Positions 44,454 through 53,800 of a stretch of 64,000 bases of DNA are shown here, one piece after another. The notes under the pieces are model-generated. The model was not told the origin of the DNA and ran no database searches. It worked only from the letters and a program-made list of their open reading frames with translations. The position numbers were made by a program, and so were the translations under genes. Origin of the DNA: an uncultured Collinsella sp. (GTDB lineage Bacteria > Actinomycetota > Coriobacteriia > Coriobacteriales > Coriobacteriaceae). How positions within the stretch are numbered: position 1 is the first letter of the stretch; each line of letters begins with the position of its first letter. The stretch spans positions 1-64,000 of the forward strand of contig CAAEUX010000099.1 in assembly GCA_900759335.1 (NCBI GenBank), given 5' to 3'.

Positions 44454-45728
44454 TTAGTCCTCGAGAGCCTTCTCGATGCGGCTCGTGACGCCCTTGAGGT
44501 TAAGACCGACGACGTACTGCTTGATCGGGCGCTTGATGTGCTCGATCACAAAGCGCTTGCCGTCGATGTCCTGGGCAGCGAGGTTGCGATAGAGCTTCTC
44601 GACCTGCTCCTTGACCTCGGGATCGTTGAACGCATAGTGGCCGGAGACATCCAGGATCTTCAGGCTGAGCTCATCGTCGGCAAGGATGTCATCGACCTGC
44701 AGGTTGACGTCGTCGCCAGTCATCCACTTGCGCCAGCGCTCGGTCTTGATAGCCTTGACCAGCAGCGTGTGATACAGGTCGGAGGGGTCATCGCACAGAC
44801 CGTTGTCGACCAGGATCTGCTCGGTGGCGCAGAGCTTGAGGTAGGCGCGGGTCTCCTCGGTGCCATACTGCGGAGCGACGTTGGAGGCGGTCACGTGTGC
44901 CGGGATGTGCTCGAGCAGCGTCGCGTCGTCCAGATAGTCGGCGTTGTGCTCCTTCAGGCCCACGCCATAGCGCTTGGCCATATCGGCAAGCTCGCGGGCG
45001 TTCTTGAAGTTGTAGTGACCGACCTGCTCCGTCCAGCGGGTAAGGGTGCCGGTCTGGCCGACGATAAAGGTGGGCATGGGGCAGCCGCGCTTCTCGAGCT
45101 CGGGCTGCAGCTGAGAAATGAACTCCTCGTACTTATCGGTAGAGGTCAAGCCGCCATTGGTCTCCTCGGTACCGACCTCATAGGCGACCTCGGGCAGGTT
45201 ATGCTCGCGACGGTACTGCTCAAGGTAGTCGATAAGATCGATCGTGCGGCGAAGCACCACGTCGAGCGGAATAACCTTGCCGATCTGATAGGGGTCCTTG
45301 GTGGGGTCGACCATCAGCAGGTCAAAGCCCGCCTCCATGTCGGCGACGAAGGACTTGCGGGCGAGCTCCATGGCCTCGTCCTCGGGCAGGTGGGCGTTAC
45401 GCTCCTCGTCGCGCTGCCACGGACCGCCGTGATCGCGGCACAGGTAGTACGGACCGGTGTAACCCACCTCGTCGGCAACCTTCTTGATGTCGGCGGCAAA
45501 GCGCGTCTGGTCCCAACCGTTGACGTAGCCGGCGCCCATATCGTCCATATCGACCTGGTTGCGGCTGGCGATAAACATGGGCGGGAAATCCTCGTCCTTG
45601 GCAAGCTCGAACACGGCCTGAATCAGGTTGGGGCTCATGGGGCCAATGCCGACCATGGTTGCGTGATCGCCGCTATCCTGCAGCTTGAGCATGCCCTGAA
45701 CGGCCTGACGGATGGTGAGGTTGGACAT
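44454..45728 (-). CDS. GatZ/KbaZ-like protein (tagatose-bisphosphate aldolase accessory subunit family)
   Basis: 424 residues of the Tagatose_6_P_K family (GatZ/KbaZ). Recognised stretches include VGIGPMSPNLIQAVFELA, LCRDHGGPWQRDE and HVTASNVAPQYGTEETRAYL. In enterics this protein is the non-catalytic stabilising partner of the class II aldolase GatY/KbaY. No GatY/KbaY-type gene lies in this operon, so here it either works alone, pairs with an aldolase encoded elsewhere, or has an activity of its own. It starts with MSNLTIRQAVQ; GAAGGAG-like AGAAGGAGAAC lies before the ATG. Confidence 0.85.
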   Translation of the reverse strand: MSNLTIRQAVQGMLKLQDSGDHATMVGIGPMSPNLIQAVFELAKDEDFPPMFIASRNQVDMDDMGAGYVNGWDQTRFAADIKKVADEVGYTGPYYLCRDHGGPWQRDEERNAHLPEDEAMELARKSFVADMEAGFDLLMVDPTKDPYQIGKVIPLDVVLRRTIDLIDYLEQYRREHNLPEVAYEVGTEETNGGLTSTDKYEEFISQLQPELEKRGCPMPTFIVGQTGTLTRWTEQVGHYNFKNARELADMAKRYGVGLKEHNADYLDDATLLEHIPAHVTASNVAPQYGTEETRAYLKLCATEQILVDNGLCDDPSDLYHTLLVKAIKTERWRKWMTGDDVNLQVDDILADDELSLKILDVSGHYAFNDPEVKEQVEKLYRNLAAQDIDGKRFVIEHIKRPIKQYVVGLNLKGVTSRIEKALED

Positions 45729-45872
45729 TTTGTTCTCCTTCTCCAGAGGATTTTTGACAAAAGTTCCCTGGGACCCAGATGTGGGCCCTATCAGTACGGA
45801 TGGATTTTGTTGTGTAGGGGCGGTTGTGCGGAGTCAAATCCATCCCTCCGCACAACCGGAGTCCTTAAAGGT

Positions 45873-47345
45873 TTACTTGGCCTGCTTATCGAGCGTGGGC
45901 TTCATGGCAATCAGGATTGCAGCGGCGACCACGGCGCCAATCACGATGTCCAGGCAGAACAGCGCGACGTTGTTGGTGGCAAGGGCGACGATAAAGCCAC
46001 CGTGCGGGACGTAGCAGTCGATGCCCTGGAAGGCGGCAAGTGCCGCACCCACGGCAGAGCCGATGCAAATGCCGGGCAGGGTGTGACCGAGGTCCTTGAC
46101 CGCGAAGGGGATAGCGCCCTCGGTAATACCGATGCAGCCCATGAACAGCGCGGAGATGCCCATCTGGCGGTCAGCGTCATCGAACTTGTTCTTGGCGATG
46201 AGCGCAGCGAGGCCACAGGCGATCGGGGGAACGGCGACGGCGACGCGGAACATACCGTTAGGACCGTAGATACCGGAGGCCATGATGGCCATGGTGAAGG
46301 TCGAGGCGGTCTTGTTGATGGGGCCACCCATATCGAAGGCGGTCATAACGCCAATGACCAGACCCAGGACAACTGCGGAACCGCCCTGCAGGCTGCCGAG
46401 CACGCCGGTGAGCCAGTCCATCACAAAGCCAAGCGGCGTGGCCAGGATGTAGATATAGGCCATGCCCAGGACAAGCGAGGTCAGAATCGGGATGATCAGG
46501 ATGGGCATGATGGTCTGGATGGTGTTGTTGACCTTCCAGGTCTTCATCCAGCGGACAAAGTAGCCGCAGATGACCGCCATGATCATGGCGCCCAGGAAGC
46601 CGGTCGAAACGCTGTTGCCGTTAGGAGTAACGACTGCGTTGTTGACCAGGTAGCCCAGGACAAAACCGGGGGCGAGCGCGGGCTTGCCGGCCATCGAGTA
46701 GGAGATGTATGCCGCAAGCACCGGGATCATCATGGAGATGCCGGCCATGCCGATGGTGTTAAGGCTCACCATCAGCGGGTTCGTAACCTCCATGCCGTTG
46801 GCGCCGGCGGTACCGGATGCCAGCGAGAAGGCAAGAAACACGCCGCCGATAACGACGATGGGGATAAAATAGGAAACGCCGGTATTGAATGCATTGAGCA
46901 GCGTCTTGCCAGGATCGGCAAAGATAGACTGCTTGGACGCCGGTGTCGGGGCCTGCGGGGCAGCGGAGACGGCCTTCTTCTCTGCCTTGGCCTCGGCCTT
47001 GGGCGCGTCAACGGCGCCACCCGTCGCCTTGATGATCTCAATGGCCTGGTCGATGATCTTTACCGGATCGGCGATTACATCCGAGGTGCCGACCTTCAGG
47101 AACTTGCCCTCGGCCATCTTCTGCTCAAAACGGTCCTCGTTCTCGACACCCACGTCGACGGACTCCAGGACCAGGTCGGCGGAGTCCACGTCTTCCTGCG
47201 TGAGCTCATTCTCGATACCCAGGCCACCCTGAGCCTCGACCTTGCACTCGATGCCACGGGCGGCGCATTCATCCTGAATCGCCTTCTGGGCCATATACGT
47301 GTGAGCGATACCCACAGTACAGGCGGCAACGCCTACGATCTTCAT
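45873..47345 (-). CDS. PTS system fructose-type EIIBC component
   Basis: 490 residues. The EIIB domain (1-100) starts MKIVGVAACTVGIAHTYMA, with the phospho-cysteine at about residue 9 and NELTQEDVDSADLV. A linker rich in Ala, Pro and Lys (105-140) leads to an EIIC domain with about ten helices (145-485: SGVSYFIPIVVIGGVFLA-like segment, GFVLGYLVNN, CYVPHGGFI). It imports and phosphorylates a hexose, hexitol or similar sugar. GAGGG lies 6 bp before the ATG at 47345. It is the first gene of the operon and divergent from a LacI-type regulator. Confidence 0.92.
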   Translation of the reverse strand: MKIVGVAACTVGIAHTYMAQKAIQDECAARGIECKVEAQGGLGIENELTQEDVDSADLVLESVDVGVENEDRFEQKMAEGKFLKVGTSDVIADPVKIIDQAIEIIKATGGAVDAPKAEAKAEKKAVSAAPQAPTPASKQSIFADPGKTLLNAFNTGVSYFIPIVVIGGVFLAFSLASGTAGANGMEVTNPLMVSLNTIGMAGISMMIPVLAAYISYSMAGKPALAPGFVLGYLVNNAVVTPNGNSVSTGFLGAMIMAVICGYFVRWMKTWKVNNTIQTIMPILIIPILTSLVLGMAYIYILATPLGFVMDWLTGVLGSLQGGSAVVLGLVIGVMTAFDMGGPINKTASTFTMAIMASGIYGPNGMFRVAVAVPPIACGLAALIAKNKFDDADRQMGISALFMGCIGITEGAIPFAVKDLGHTLPGICIGSAVGAALAAFQGIDCYVPHGGFIVALATNNVALFCLDIVIGAVVAAAILIAMKPTLDKQAK

Positions 47346-47483
47346 TGCTTCCCTCTTTTCATAGAGTTGCGTGCGCAAGACACCGTTTGCGGAGACCTCC
47401 GGAGCATCCCCTGCCGTTTGGACTTGCTGTCTTTTCGACAAGAACAATATAGGTGCTCGTTTTTCTTAATGCCAGCTTATTTC

Positions 47484-47536
47484 GGTAAACGCGCAGGTCA
47501 GAGCGTTGGTTATGCGATTTAGTTATGCGTTTAACC
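47484..47536. promoter_or_regulatory. Possible LacI-type half-sites in the divergent PTS/regulator region
   Basis: GGTAAACGC (47484-47492) and GCGTTTAACC (47527-47536) are inverted half-sites 34 bp apart, and GTTATGCG is repeated directly at 47509 and 47522. The position between the PTS operon and its presumed regulator fits an operator. Tentative. Confidence 0.3.
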
Positions 47537-47760
47537 AAAAATGAATCCTGCGATTTTGCCCTCGATTTCAAAAGTCAAGAAGTATTTGATTTTCTCGGTA
47601 GACGGCAGATGCGCATGCCGGTCACAAATTTCGACCCCACCCGTATGCCGCATTTGTTGCATACTCATATGAAAGGAAAAAGCCGCTCACCGAAGCGTAT
47701 CCTTCACCAAGACTCAAAGTCATCATGTTGGAAAATGCTCATCTGTCGGAAGGAGTCGCT

Positions 47761-48771
47761 GTGGCAAAACAGCGCGTTACGATCGCAGACGTCGCTCGAG
47801 AGGCGGGAACCTCGACGGCAAGCGTCTCGTATTACCTCAACGACAAACGAGAAAAGCTTAGCGAGAAGACGCAGAACAAAATCGCGCGCGTCATTAAGGA
47901 ACTCGGATACGTTCCCAACGCCCAAGCGCAGACGCTCACCGGCAAGCAAACCCACGTCATTGCCATCATCATTTTGGATAACACCAACAAATGGGCGGGG
48001 CTCGTTCTCAATGGCATGGAGCAGGTCATGCTCCCCGCGGGCTACCAGACGGTCGTTTGCACGAGCAACTTTAACCCCGAGACCGAGCTCATGTACGTCG
48101 ACAAGATGCTCTCGCTGGGCGTCGATGGCTTTATCATCCAGCCCACGGCAAACTTCAAAGCCGTGCATGACCGCATTAGACGCGCCGGCAAGCCGGTCGT
48201 CTTTTTCGATGCGGCCATCTATAGCCCAGGTACCAGCTGGATCAAAACCAACCTTTACGACGGCGTGTACAACGCCACACAGGCACTCCTCGACGCCGGC
48301 TACGAAGATTTCTTTTCCATTGCCGCCAACATGACCGAAATGCGCACCCGCATGGAGCGTTTTCAGGGGTATGCCGAGGCGCTGGCAGCGAACGGGCAGC
48401 TCTACAAAGCGATTCCCATCGATCACAACAAGCCGTCAATCAACGAGCTCACCGAATACTTTAAATTCAAGCTCAATCCCGCCAAGCGAACCCTTATCTT
48501 CGTGCAAAATCAGTGGGCACTTCCCCGTGTCTACAAGGCCCTCCAGCCCATGGCCCATCTGCTTCCGCAGCAAATCGGCCTTTTGGGACTCAACTGCGAA
48601 GACTGGACTAATCTCACCACACCGACCGTCTCCACCATCATCGAGCCCGTCGACCAAGAAGGTCGCGAAGCAGCCGAGATGCTGCTCGCCCTACTTGACG
48701 GAAGCAGCGAACCCGGCGAGCAGCGCATTCTCGAGTGCAAGCTCAACTGGCTCGACTCCACCTCGATCTAG
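47761..48771 (+). CDS. LacI-family regulator of the PTS-transketolase operon
   Basis: 336 residues. The helix-turn-helix reads VTIADVAREAGTSTASVSYY then LNDKREKLSEKTQNKIARVI with hinge YVPNAQAQTLTG; a sugar-binding domain follows (about 60-325). I use the GTG at 47761 because GGAAGGAG lies 5 bp upstream and it puts the DNA-binding domain at residue 5; an ATG at 47725 is in frame but has no ribosome site. It is divergent from the PTS operon, its likely target, with a 415-bp region between them. Confidence 0.9.
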   Translation: MAKQRVTIADVAREAGTSTASVSYYLNDKREKLSEKTQNKIARVIKELGYVPNAQAQTLTGKQTHVIAIIILDNTNKWAGLVLNGMEQVMLPAGYQTVVCTSNFNPETELMYVDKMLSLGVDGFIIQPTANFKAVHDRIRRAGKPVVFFDAAIYSPGTSWIKTNLYDGVYNATQALLDAGYEDFFSIAANMTEMRTRMERFQGYAEALAANGQLYKAIPIDHNKPSINELTEYFKFKLNPAKRTLIFVQNQWALPRVYKALQPMAHLLPQQIGLLGLNCEDWTNLTTPTVSTIIEPVDQEGREAAEMLLALLDGSSEPGEQRILECKLNWLDSTSI

Positions 48772-48890
48772 ACCGCGGGACAAATGAATCAGTAGCGTCT
48801 ATCCCAAATCTTGAGTATTTGTTCGACAGAACGGCCCCTGCCGGCTCCTGCTAGACTGGTAGATTCCCAACCGTCCATCCAGGAGCCTCA

Positions 48891-49874
48891 ATGTCGCGCA
48901 AGCCCGCCTACAAGCAAGTACTTTCCATCGGCACCGCCGTGGTGCTCGGGTTTGCGCTGTTTACGGGATCGCTCGACGGAGCGCCCAAGTTGCTGTCGCC
49001 GCAAAGCGATGAGCAGGCGGTAGCTCTGGCCGAGAAACAAAACGAAAGTCCCAGCCGCACCGACGACGAGGCGGACCTGGTCGCTCGGCTCGAATCGGGA
49101 ACGGCGAGCTCCTCGGACCCTCAAAACGGTCAGGACCCTGGCGATGGCTCCGATTCCGCCGCAACCGACACCGGTGGCGGCGCTTCCGCGGACAGCGCCG
49201 CCACCCCCATCGACGAGGTCGAAAACCCCGACCTCAACCGCGCCCGCGGTGTTTATCTCAGCAGCATTCCCGACTACGCCGGCAACCCCTACGTTGCCCT
49301 GCGCGCCGACAGCACGCACCCGCTCGGCACACCATCATTCACGCTCGATGAATACGAGCGCGCTACAGAAGAGGGTTGCTTTAAGAAGTTCTCCAAGCTT
49401 GACAGCCTGGGCCGCACCCGCAAAGCGCTCGCCTGCGTGGGCCCCGAATCACTCGGTCAAGGCGAGCGCGGCGATATCTCGCGTATCCATCCCGCTGGAT
49501 GGCGCCAGCAGCGCTACGACTTTATTCCGGGCCAGAGCCTCTACAACCGCTGCCATCTCATCGCCTGGTCGCTCTGCGGCGAAAACGCCAACCGCAAGAA
49601 TCTCCTCACCGGCACGCGTTATCTCAACGAGACAGGCATGCTGCCGTTTGAGGAGCAGATTCTCGGCTACATCCGCGAGACGGGCAACCACGTGCTCTAT
49701 CGCGTCACACCCATGTATAACGAAGAGGAACTTGTCTGCCGCGGCGTGCGCCTTGAGGCGCAATCGGTCGAGGACCACGGCAAGACCCTCTGCTTCCACG
49801 TGTACTGCTACAACCTGCAGCCGCACGTGCAGATCGACTACGCCACCGGCCGCAACCAGGCATCCGGAGACTAG
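48891..49874 (+). CDS. Membrane-anchored or secreted DNA/RNA non-specific endonuclease
   Basis: 327 residues. A short basic N-terminus and one hydrophobic helix (about 9-30) act as anchor or signal. A low-complexity Asp/Ser/Gly-rich linker (45-110) follows. The nuclease domain (about 115-327) has the EndA/NucA features LYNRCHLIAWSL (the His of the beta-beta-alpha metal site) and NRKNLLTGTRYLNETGM. Relatives degrade extracellular DNA for nutrition, competence uptake or biofilm dispersal. The start AUG is followed directly by SRKPAYKQ. No competence genes are nearby. Single gene with its own terminator. Confidence 0.88.
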   Translation: MSRKPAYKQVLSIGTAVVLGFALFTGSLDGAPKLLSPQSDEQAVALAEKQNESPSRTDDEADLVARLESGTASSSDPQNGQDPGDGSDSAATDTGGGASADSAATPIDEVENPDLNRARGVYLSSIPDYAGNPYVALRADSTHPLGTPSFTLDEYERATEEGCFKKFSKLDSLGRTRKALACVGPESLGQGERGDISRIHPAGWRQQRYDFIPGQSLYNRCHLIAWSLCGENANRKNLLTGTRYLNETGMLPFEEQILGYIRETGNHVLYRVTPMYNEEELVCRGVRLEAQSVEDHGKTLCFHVYCYNLQPHVQIDYATGRNQASGD

Positions 49875-49933
49875 TGCCGACCGCACCGCCCGTAACCCAA
49901 AAATGATTCGTTTTCCTCCGTCCCCATGGGATC

Positions 49934-49970
49934 AAAAAAGGCCGCCCTGGATTACCCAGGGCGGCTTTTT
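49934..49970. terminator. Terminator shared by endonuclease and EF-G-like genes
   Basis: GCCGCCCTGG pairs with CCAGGGCGGC around ATTA, with AAAAAAG on the left and TTTTT on the right, so it is bidirectional. Confidence 0.9.
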
Positions 49971-50003
49971 CGTCAGCGTCCACATTGCAGGCAACGCCAC
50001 ACG

Positions 50004-52079
50004 CTACTTGGCGCGACCCTCCTCATAGCGCTCGACCAGCTTGGCCTGAACGTCATAGGGAACCTGCTCGTAGCCAGCAGGCTTCATGGTAAAGTCGCCC
50101 GTGCCGCGCGTGATAGAGCGCAGGCGCGTCGAGTAATCCGTCAGCTCGGCGAGAGGTGCCTGGGCGATGACCACGGTGTCGCCGCGCTCATCGGTCTCCA
50201 TGCCCGTCACGCGACCGCGCGATGCCGAGATGTCGCCCATCACGGCGCCGGCGTAGCTCTCGGGGATAGTCACCGTGATTTCCTCGATGGGCTCCAGCAC
50301 CACCGGATCGGCATCGGCGCATGCCTTGCGCAGGCCGATGCGAGCCGCCGCGCGAAACGCCATCTCGTTGGAGTCGACGCTGTGATACGAACCGTCGTAC
50401 ACAGCCACGCGAATGCCCGTAAGCGGGTAGCCGGCAATAATACCGTCCTTCATGGTCTCCTGGACGCCCTTGTCCACGGCGGGGATCAGCGAGCGCGGAA
50501 TGCGGCCGCCCACGACCTCATCCACAAACTCGTAGCCGTCGCTCGTGCCGTCGGGCCCAATAAGCGGCTCCACGCGCAGCCAGCAGTCGCCGTACTGACC
50601 GGCGCCACCGGTCTGCTTCTTGTGGCGACCCTGGGCGCTCGCCGTGCGGCGGATGGTCTCGCGATACGGAATGCGGATCGGCACGCTCTTGGCCACGACC
50701 TTGGTACGGTCCTCCAAACGGTTGAGCAGCACCGAAACCTGCGCCTCACCCACGGCGGAGATAATGGTCTGGCTGGTCTCCTCGTCACGATCGATGCTCA
50801 TGGTCGGATCGGCCTTGCAGGCCTTCTCGATAAACGTGTAGAGCTTCTCTTCGTCCCCGCGATTCTCGGCCTCGATGGCAATGCGGTACTGCGAGTTGGG
50901 GAACTTAAACGCCGCCGCCTCGACCTTGCCGGTAATCGAGAGCGTATCGCCCGTCTCGGCCGCCAGCTTGGGTGCCACGATAATGTCGCCGGCATAGGCG
51001 TGACCGACCTCGGTCATGTCGCGGCCGCACATCACATACAGGTGAGCCAGACGGTCGCCCTTGCGCGTGCGCGCGTTGACCAGCTCAAGGCCCGGCTCAA
51101 GCGTACCCGTCAGCACCTTGATAAAGCTGATGCGACCCTGCTGCGGATCGGCCAGGGTCTTAAACACAAACGCCACCGGACGATCATCGTCGCTTGAAAT
51201 CTTGAGCGAATCGCCGTCGATAAGCGGCATCTCGCCGTAGTCGGTCGGCGCCGGGAAGTACGTCGCGATGTCGTCCATCAGCGAGTTGACGCCCTGCTCC
51301 TTAATGCAATCGCCCGCAAAGACCGGCACAAAGATGCGCTCGGCAATCGCCTTCGACAGCAGGCCTTCAAGCTCCTCCTGCGTCAGCGTCTCCTCGCCTT
51401 CCAGGTACTTCATCATCAGCTCATCGTCGGCCTCGGCCACCAACTCGCACAGATGGTCATGGGCCTCCTCGGCCTGGACACGATACTCCTCGGGAATCTC
51501 CGACTCAACGGCTTCGGTGCCGTTGCAATGGCGCGCCTTCATGCGCACCAGGTCGATGATGCCGTCAAAGTCCTCGCCCTCGCCCCAGGGAAGAGTCACG
51601 GCGCCCAGGCGCGTGCCAAAGCGCTCCTGCAGCAGGTCCATCGTGGTCGCAAAGCTGGCCTCGGAGCGCGACAGGCGGTTTACGAACACCGCACGCGCCA
51701 AGCGCAGGTCCTCGGCGGCATACCAGAGCTTAACCGTCGTAGGCTGCGGGCCGGCCTCGGCGTCGACCACAAACAGAGCCGTCTCGCAGACGCTCATCGC
51801 GGCAAAGGCGTCGCCGATAAAATCGGGGTAGCACGGGGCATCGAGCACATTGATGCGCGCGCCCTTCCAGTCGATCGGTGCAATGGTCGTCGAGATGGAA
51901 AATGCACGCTTGACCTCTTCGGGGTCATAGTCGAGCGTGGGCCTGGTGCCGTCGTGGCCGCCCAGGCGGGCGGTCTTGCCGGAAAGGTGGAGCATGGCCT
52001 CGGCGAGTGAAGTCTTGCCCACCCCGCCTTGGCCTACGAGCACCACGTTCCTTACGTTACCGGTCTTGGGAGCACCCAT
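50004..52079 (-). CDS. Elongation factor G-like GTPase with degenerate G motifs
   Basis: 691 residues with EF-G domain order. The P-loop GQGGVGKTS is intact (near residue 15). The G3 motif reads DAPCYPDF instead of DTPGHxDF, and the G4 motif reads NRLS instead of NKxD, so GTP binding or hydrolysis may be altered. The domain IV/V segments are present (GRHKKQTGGAGQYGDCW, GVQETMKDG, VTIPESYAGAVMGDISASRG). This fits the EF-G2/FusA2-like group, whose role is not settled. GGAGG lies 5 bp before the ATG at 52079; the open frame continues 37 codons further without support. Confidence 0.88.
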   Translation of the reverse strand: MGAPKTGNVRNVVLVGQGGVGKTSLAEAMLHLSGKTARLGGHDGTRPTLDYDPEEVKRAFSISTTIAPIDWKGARINVLDAPCYPDFIGDAFAAMSVCETALFVVDAEAGPQPTTVKLWYAAEDLRLARAVFVNRLSRSEASFATTMDLLQERFGTRLGAVTLPWGEGEDFDGIIDLVRMKARHCNGTEAVESEIPEEYRVQAEEAHDHLCELVAEADDELMMKYLEGEETLTQEELEGLLSKAIAERIFVPVFAGDCIKEQGVNSLMDDIATYFPAPTDYGEMPLIDGDSLKISSDDDRPVAFVFKTLADPQQGRISFIKVLTGTLEPGLELVNARTRKGDRLAHLYVMCGRDMTEVGHAYAGDIIVAPKLAAETGDTLSITGKVEAAAFKFPNSQYRIAIEAENRGDEEKLYTFIEKACKADPTMSIDRDEETSQTIISAVGEAQVSVLLNRLEDRTKVVAKSVPIRIPYRETIRRTASAQGRHKKQTGGAGQYGDCWLRVEPLIGPDGTSDGYEFVDEVVGGRIPRSLIPAVDKGVQETMKDGIIAGYPLTGIRVAVYDGSYHSVDSNEMAFRAAARIGLRKACADADPVVLEPIEEITVTIPESYAGAVMGDISASRGRVTGMETDERGDTVVIAQAPLAELTDYSTRLRSITRGTGDFTMKPAGYEQVPYDVQAKLVERYEEGRAK

Positions 52080-52324
52080 GATGACCTCCTTGCAGGGCCG
52101 CGCGCAATGCGCGACGCCAACGGGGAGAGTTCGCGGTCGGTGCCATCCCGGGAGCAGCATGGTCGGCAACCGAGCCGACTCACCCTCCAAATGTCCTATG
52201 CCACCACCCTACCCTCACGGGCGGCCGTCCATGCATACCTTTCGGCGCACGTATGAATACAGGCGGCGAGAGGAAGAGACAAGCTTATGAGGCGATTATT
52301 GAACCCCGCCGATGCAAATAAAAT

Positions 52325-52354
52325 GCCGCCGCAGGCCGTAAGACCTGCGGCGGC
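52325..52354 (-). terminator. Hairpin after the amino-acid ABC operon
   Basis: GCCGCCGCAGG pairs perfectly with CCTGCGGCGGC around CCGTAAGA; on the minus strand it is followed by ATTTTATTT. Confidence 0.8.
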
Positions 52355-52389
52355 TTCGCCTCAATTAATAGTTGAGCAAATAGCTGAGC

Positions 52390-53154
52390 CTACCCCTCGA
52401 TACGGCTCAAGAACTCGCGTGTGCGCTGCTCGCGCGGATGGTCGATGACCTGCTCGGCCGGACCCTCCTCTACAATGCGGCCGCCATCCATAAAGACCAC
52501 GCGGTCGGCAGCGTCGCGGGCAAACTGCATCGCGTGCGTCACGATCACCATCGTCATATTCTGCGCGGCCAGATCCTTGATGACGCGCAGAACCTCGGCC
52601 GTCAGCTCGGGATCGAGCGCCGAGGTCGGCTCGTCAAAGAACAGGATTTCCGGGTCGAGCGCCAGGGCGCGGGCAATACTCACGCGCTGTTGCTGACCGC
52701 CCGAAAGCTCACACGGAACCTTGTTCTCGTTGCCCGTAAGCCCCATCTGCGCGATCAACTCGCGCGCACGAGCTTCCGCCTGCTCGCGCGGGCGCTTAAG
52801 CACGCGGATCGGCGCATCGATGATGTTTTTCATCACGGTATAGTGCGGGAACAGGTTGTAATTTTGGAACACCAAGCCGAATCGCGAGCGTGCCCGCTTG
52901 GGCACATCGCCCTTCGCATAGACCGCGCCCGAACCCGCATCCGTCGCAACGGCAAGGTCACCAAACGAGAGCGAGCCTCCGTCGAGTGTCTCGAGCAGCG
53001 TGGCACACCGCAGCAGCGTGGACTTGCCGCCACCCGAAGGCCCGATAATCGCCACGACCTCGCCACGCTTTACCTCGAGCGAGATATCCTTGAGCACCTC
53101 ATTGCCGCCAAACGCCTTACGCGCGTTCGATATATTCATTACCGAATTAATCAT
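52390..53154 (-). CDS. Amino-acid ABC transporter, ATP-binding subunit
   Basis: 254 residues of the GlnQ/HisP family. Walker A is GPSGGGKST (near 37), the signature is LSGGQQQRVSIARAL, Walker B is LFFDEPTSALDPE, and the switch is VTHAM. It powers uptake of a polar amino acid. Its ATG overlaps the permease stop (ATGATTAA), so translation is coupled. Last gene of the importer operon. An insertion of about 10 residues after ETLDGGSLSFGD is seen, as in some actinobacterial members. Confidence 0.93.
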   Translation of the reverse strand: MINSVMNISNARKAFGGNEVLKDISLEVKRGEVVAIIGPSGGGKSTLLRCATLLETLDGGSLSFGDLAVATDAGSGAVYAKGDVPKRARSRFGLVFQNYNLFPHYTVMKNIIDAPIRVLKRPREQAEARARELIAQMGLTGNENKVPCELSGGQQQRVSIARALALDPEILFFDEPTSALDPELTAEVLRVIKDLAAQNMTMVIVTHAMQFARDAADRVVFMDGGRIVEEGPAEQVIDHPREQRTREFLSRIEG

Positions 53155-53800
53155 GGTAGTAATCCAATTTTTTCTCGGCGGCGCCCAGCAGCATCTCGAC
53201 CACAAAGTTAAAGACCCAGTAGATCAACGCCGCAATCGCAAACGGCACCATGCTCACTTGCGAGGCGACCAGCGCCTTGGCCGTCGAGAACATCTCCCCC
53301 ACGCCGATGGCAAACGCCAGCGACGTGTCCTTGACCAGCGTGATGATCTCGTTGCCCATCGCCGGCAGAATACGCTTGGCAACCTGCGGCATCACAATGT
53401 ACAAAAACGTCTGCAGGCGCGAGTAGCCCAGCACCTCGGCGGCCTCGTATTGACCGCGCGGAATGGACTGCAGGCCCGAGCGATAGATCTCGGCAAAGTA
53501 ACCGGCGTAGTTGATGATGAACGCTACGATGCACGCCGTCCACTTGGAATCGGGCGTGAGCGAAATGCCGAACACGTAGTACGGGGCAAAGTAGATGGCA
53601 AACATCTGCAGCATGAGCGGCGTGCCGCGCATAACCGAGATATAGATGCGCGCAATCCAGCGGAGCGGCGCAATTTTGCTCATGCGCATAAACGCCACGG
53701 GAATTCCCAGCGGAATCGACCCGAGCAGCGTCAGTACAAACAGCTGCAAACTGACCAAGAATCCCTGGCCAAGCATCTGCATCATGACCTGAATAGACAT
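53147..53800 (-). CDS. Amino-acid ABC transporter, permease subunit
   Basis: 217 residues of the HisM/GlnP family with about five helices. The EAA motif that contacts the ATPase reads EAAEVLGYSRLQTFLYIVMP near residue 130. The ATG at 53800 overlaps the stop of the binding-protein gene (TAATG). A single permease gene implies a homodimer. Confidence 0.93.
   Translation of the reverse strand: MSIQVMMQMLGQGFLVSLQLFVLTLLGSIPLGIPVAFMRMSKIAPLRWIARIYISVMRGTPLMLQMFAIYFAPYYVFGISLTPDSKWTACIVAFIINYAGYFAEIYRSGLQSIPRGQYEAAEVLGYSRLQTFLYIVMPQVAKRILPAMGNEIITLVKDTSLAFAIGVGEMFSTAKALVASQVSMVPFAIAALIYWVFNFVVEMLLGAAEKKLDYYHD

Noticed and set aside
44388..47522. A 1,044-codon plus-strand frame
   Set aside because: Antisense shadow of the KbaZ-like and EIIBC genes; low-complexity translation rich in Gly, Asp and His.
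47525..48334. A 269-codon plus-strand frame overlapping the LacI-type regulator
   Set aside because: It runs in a different frame through the helix-turn-helix gene and shows Arg/Ser-rich composition without a domain.
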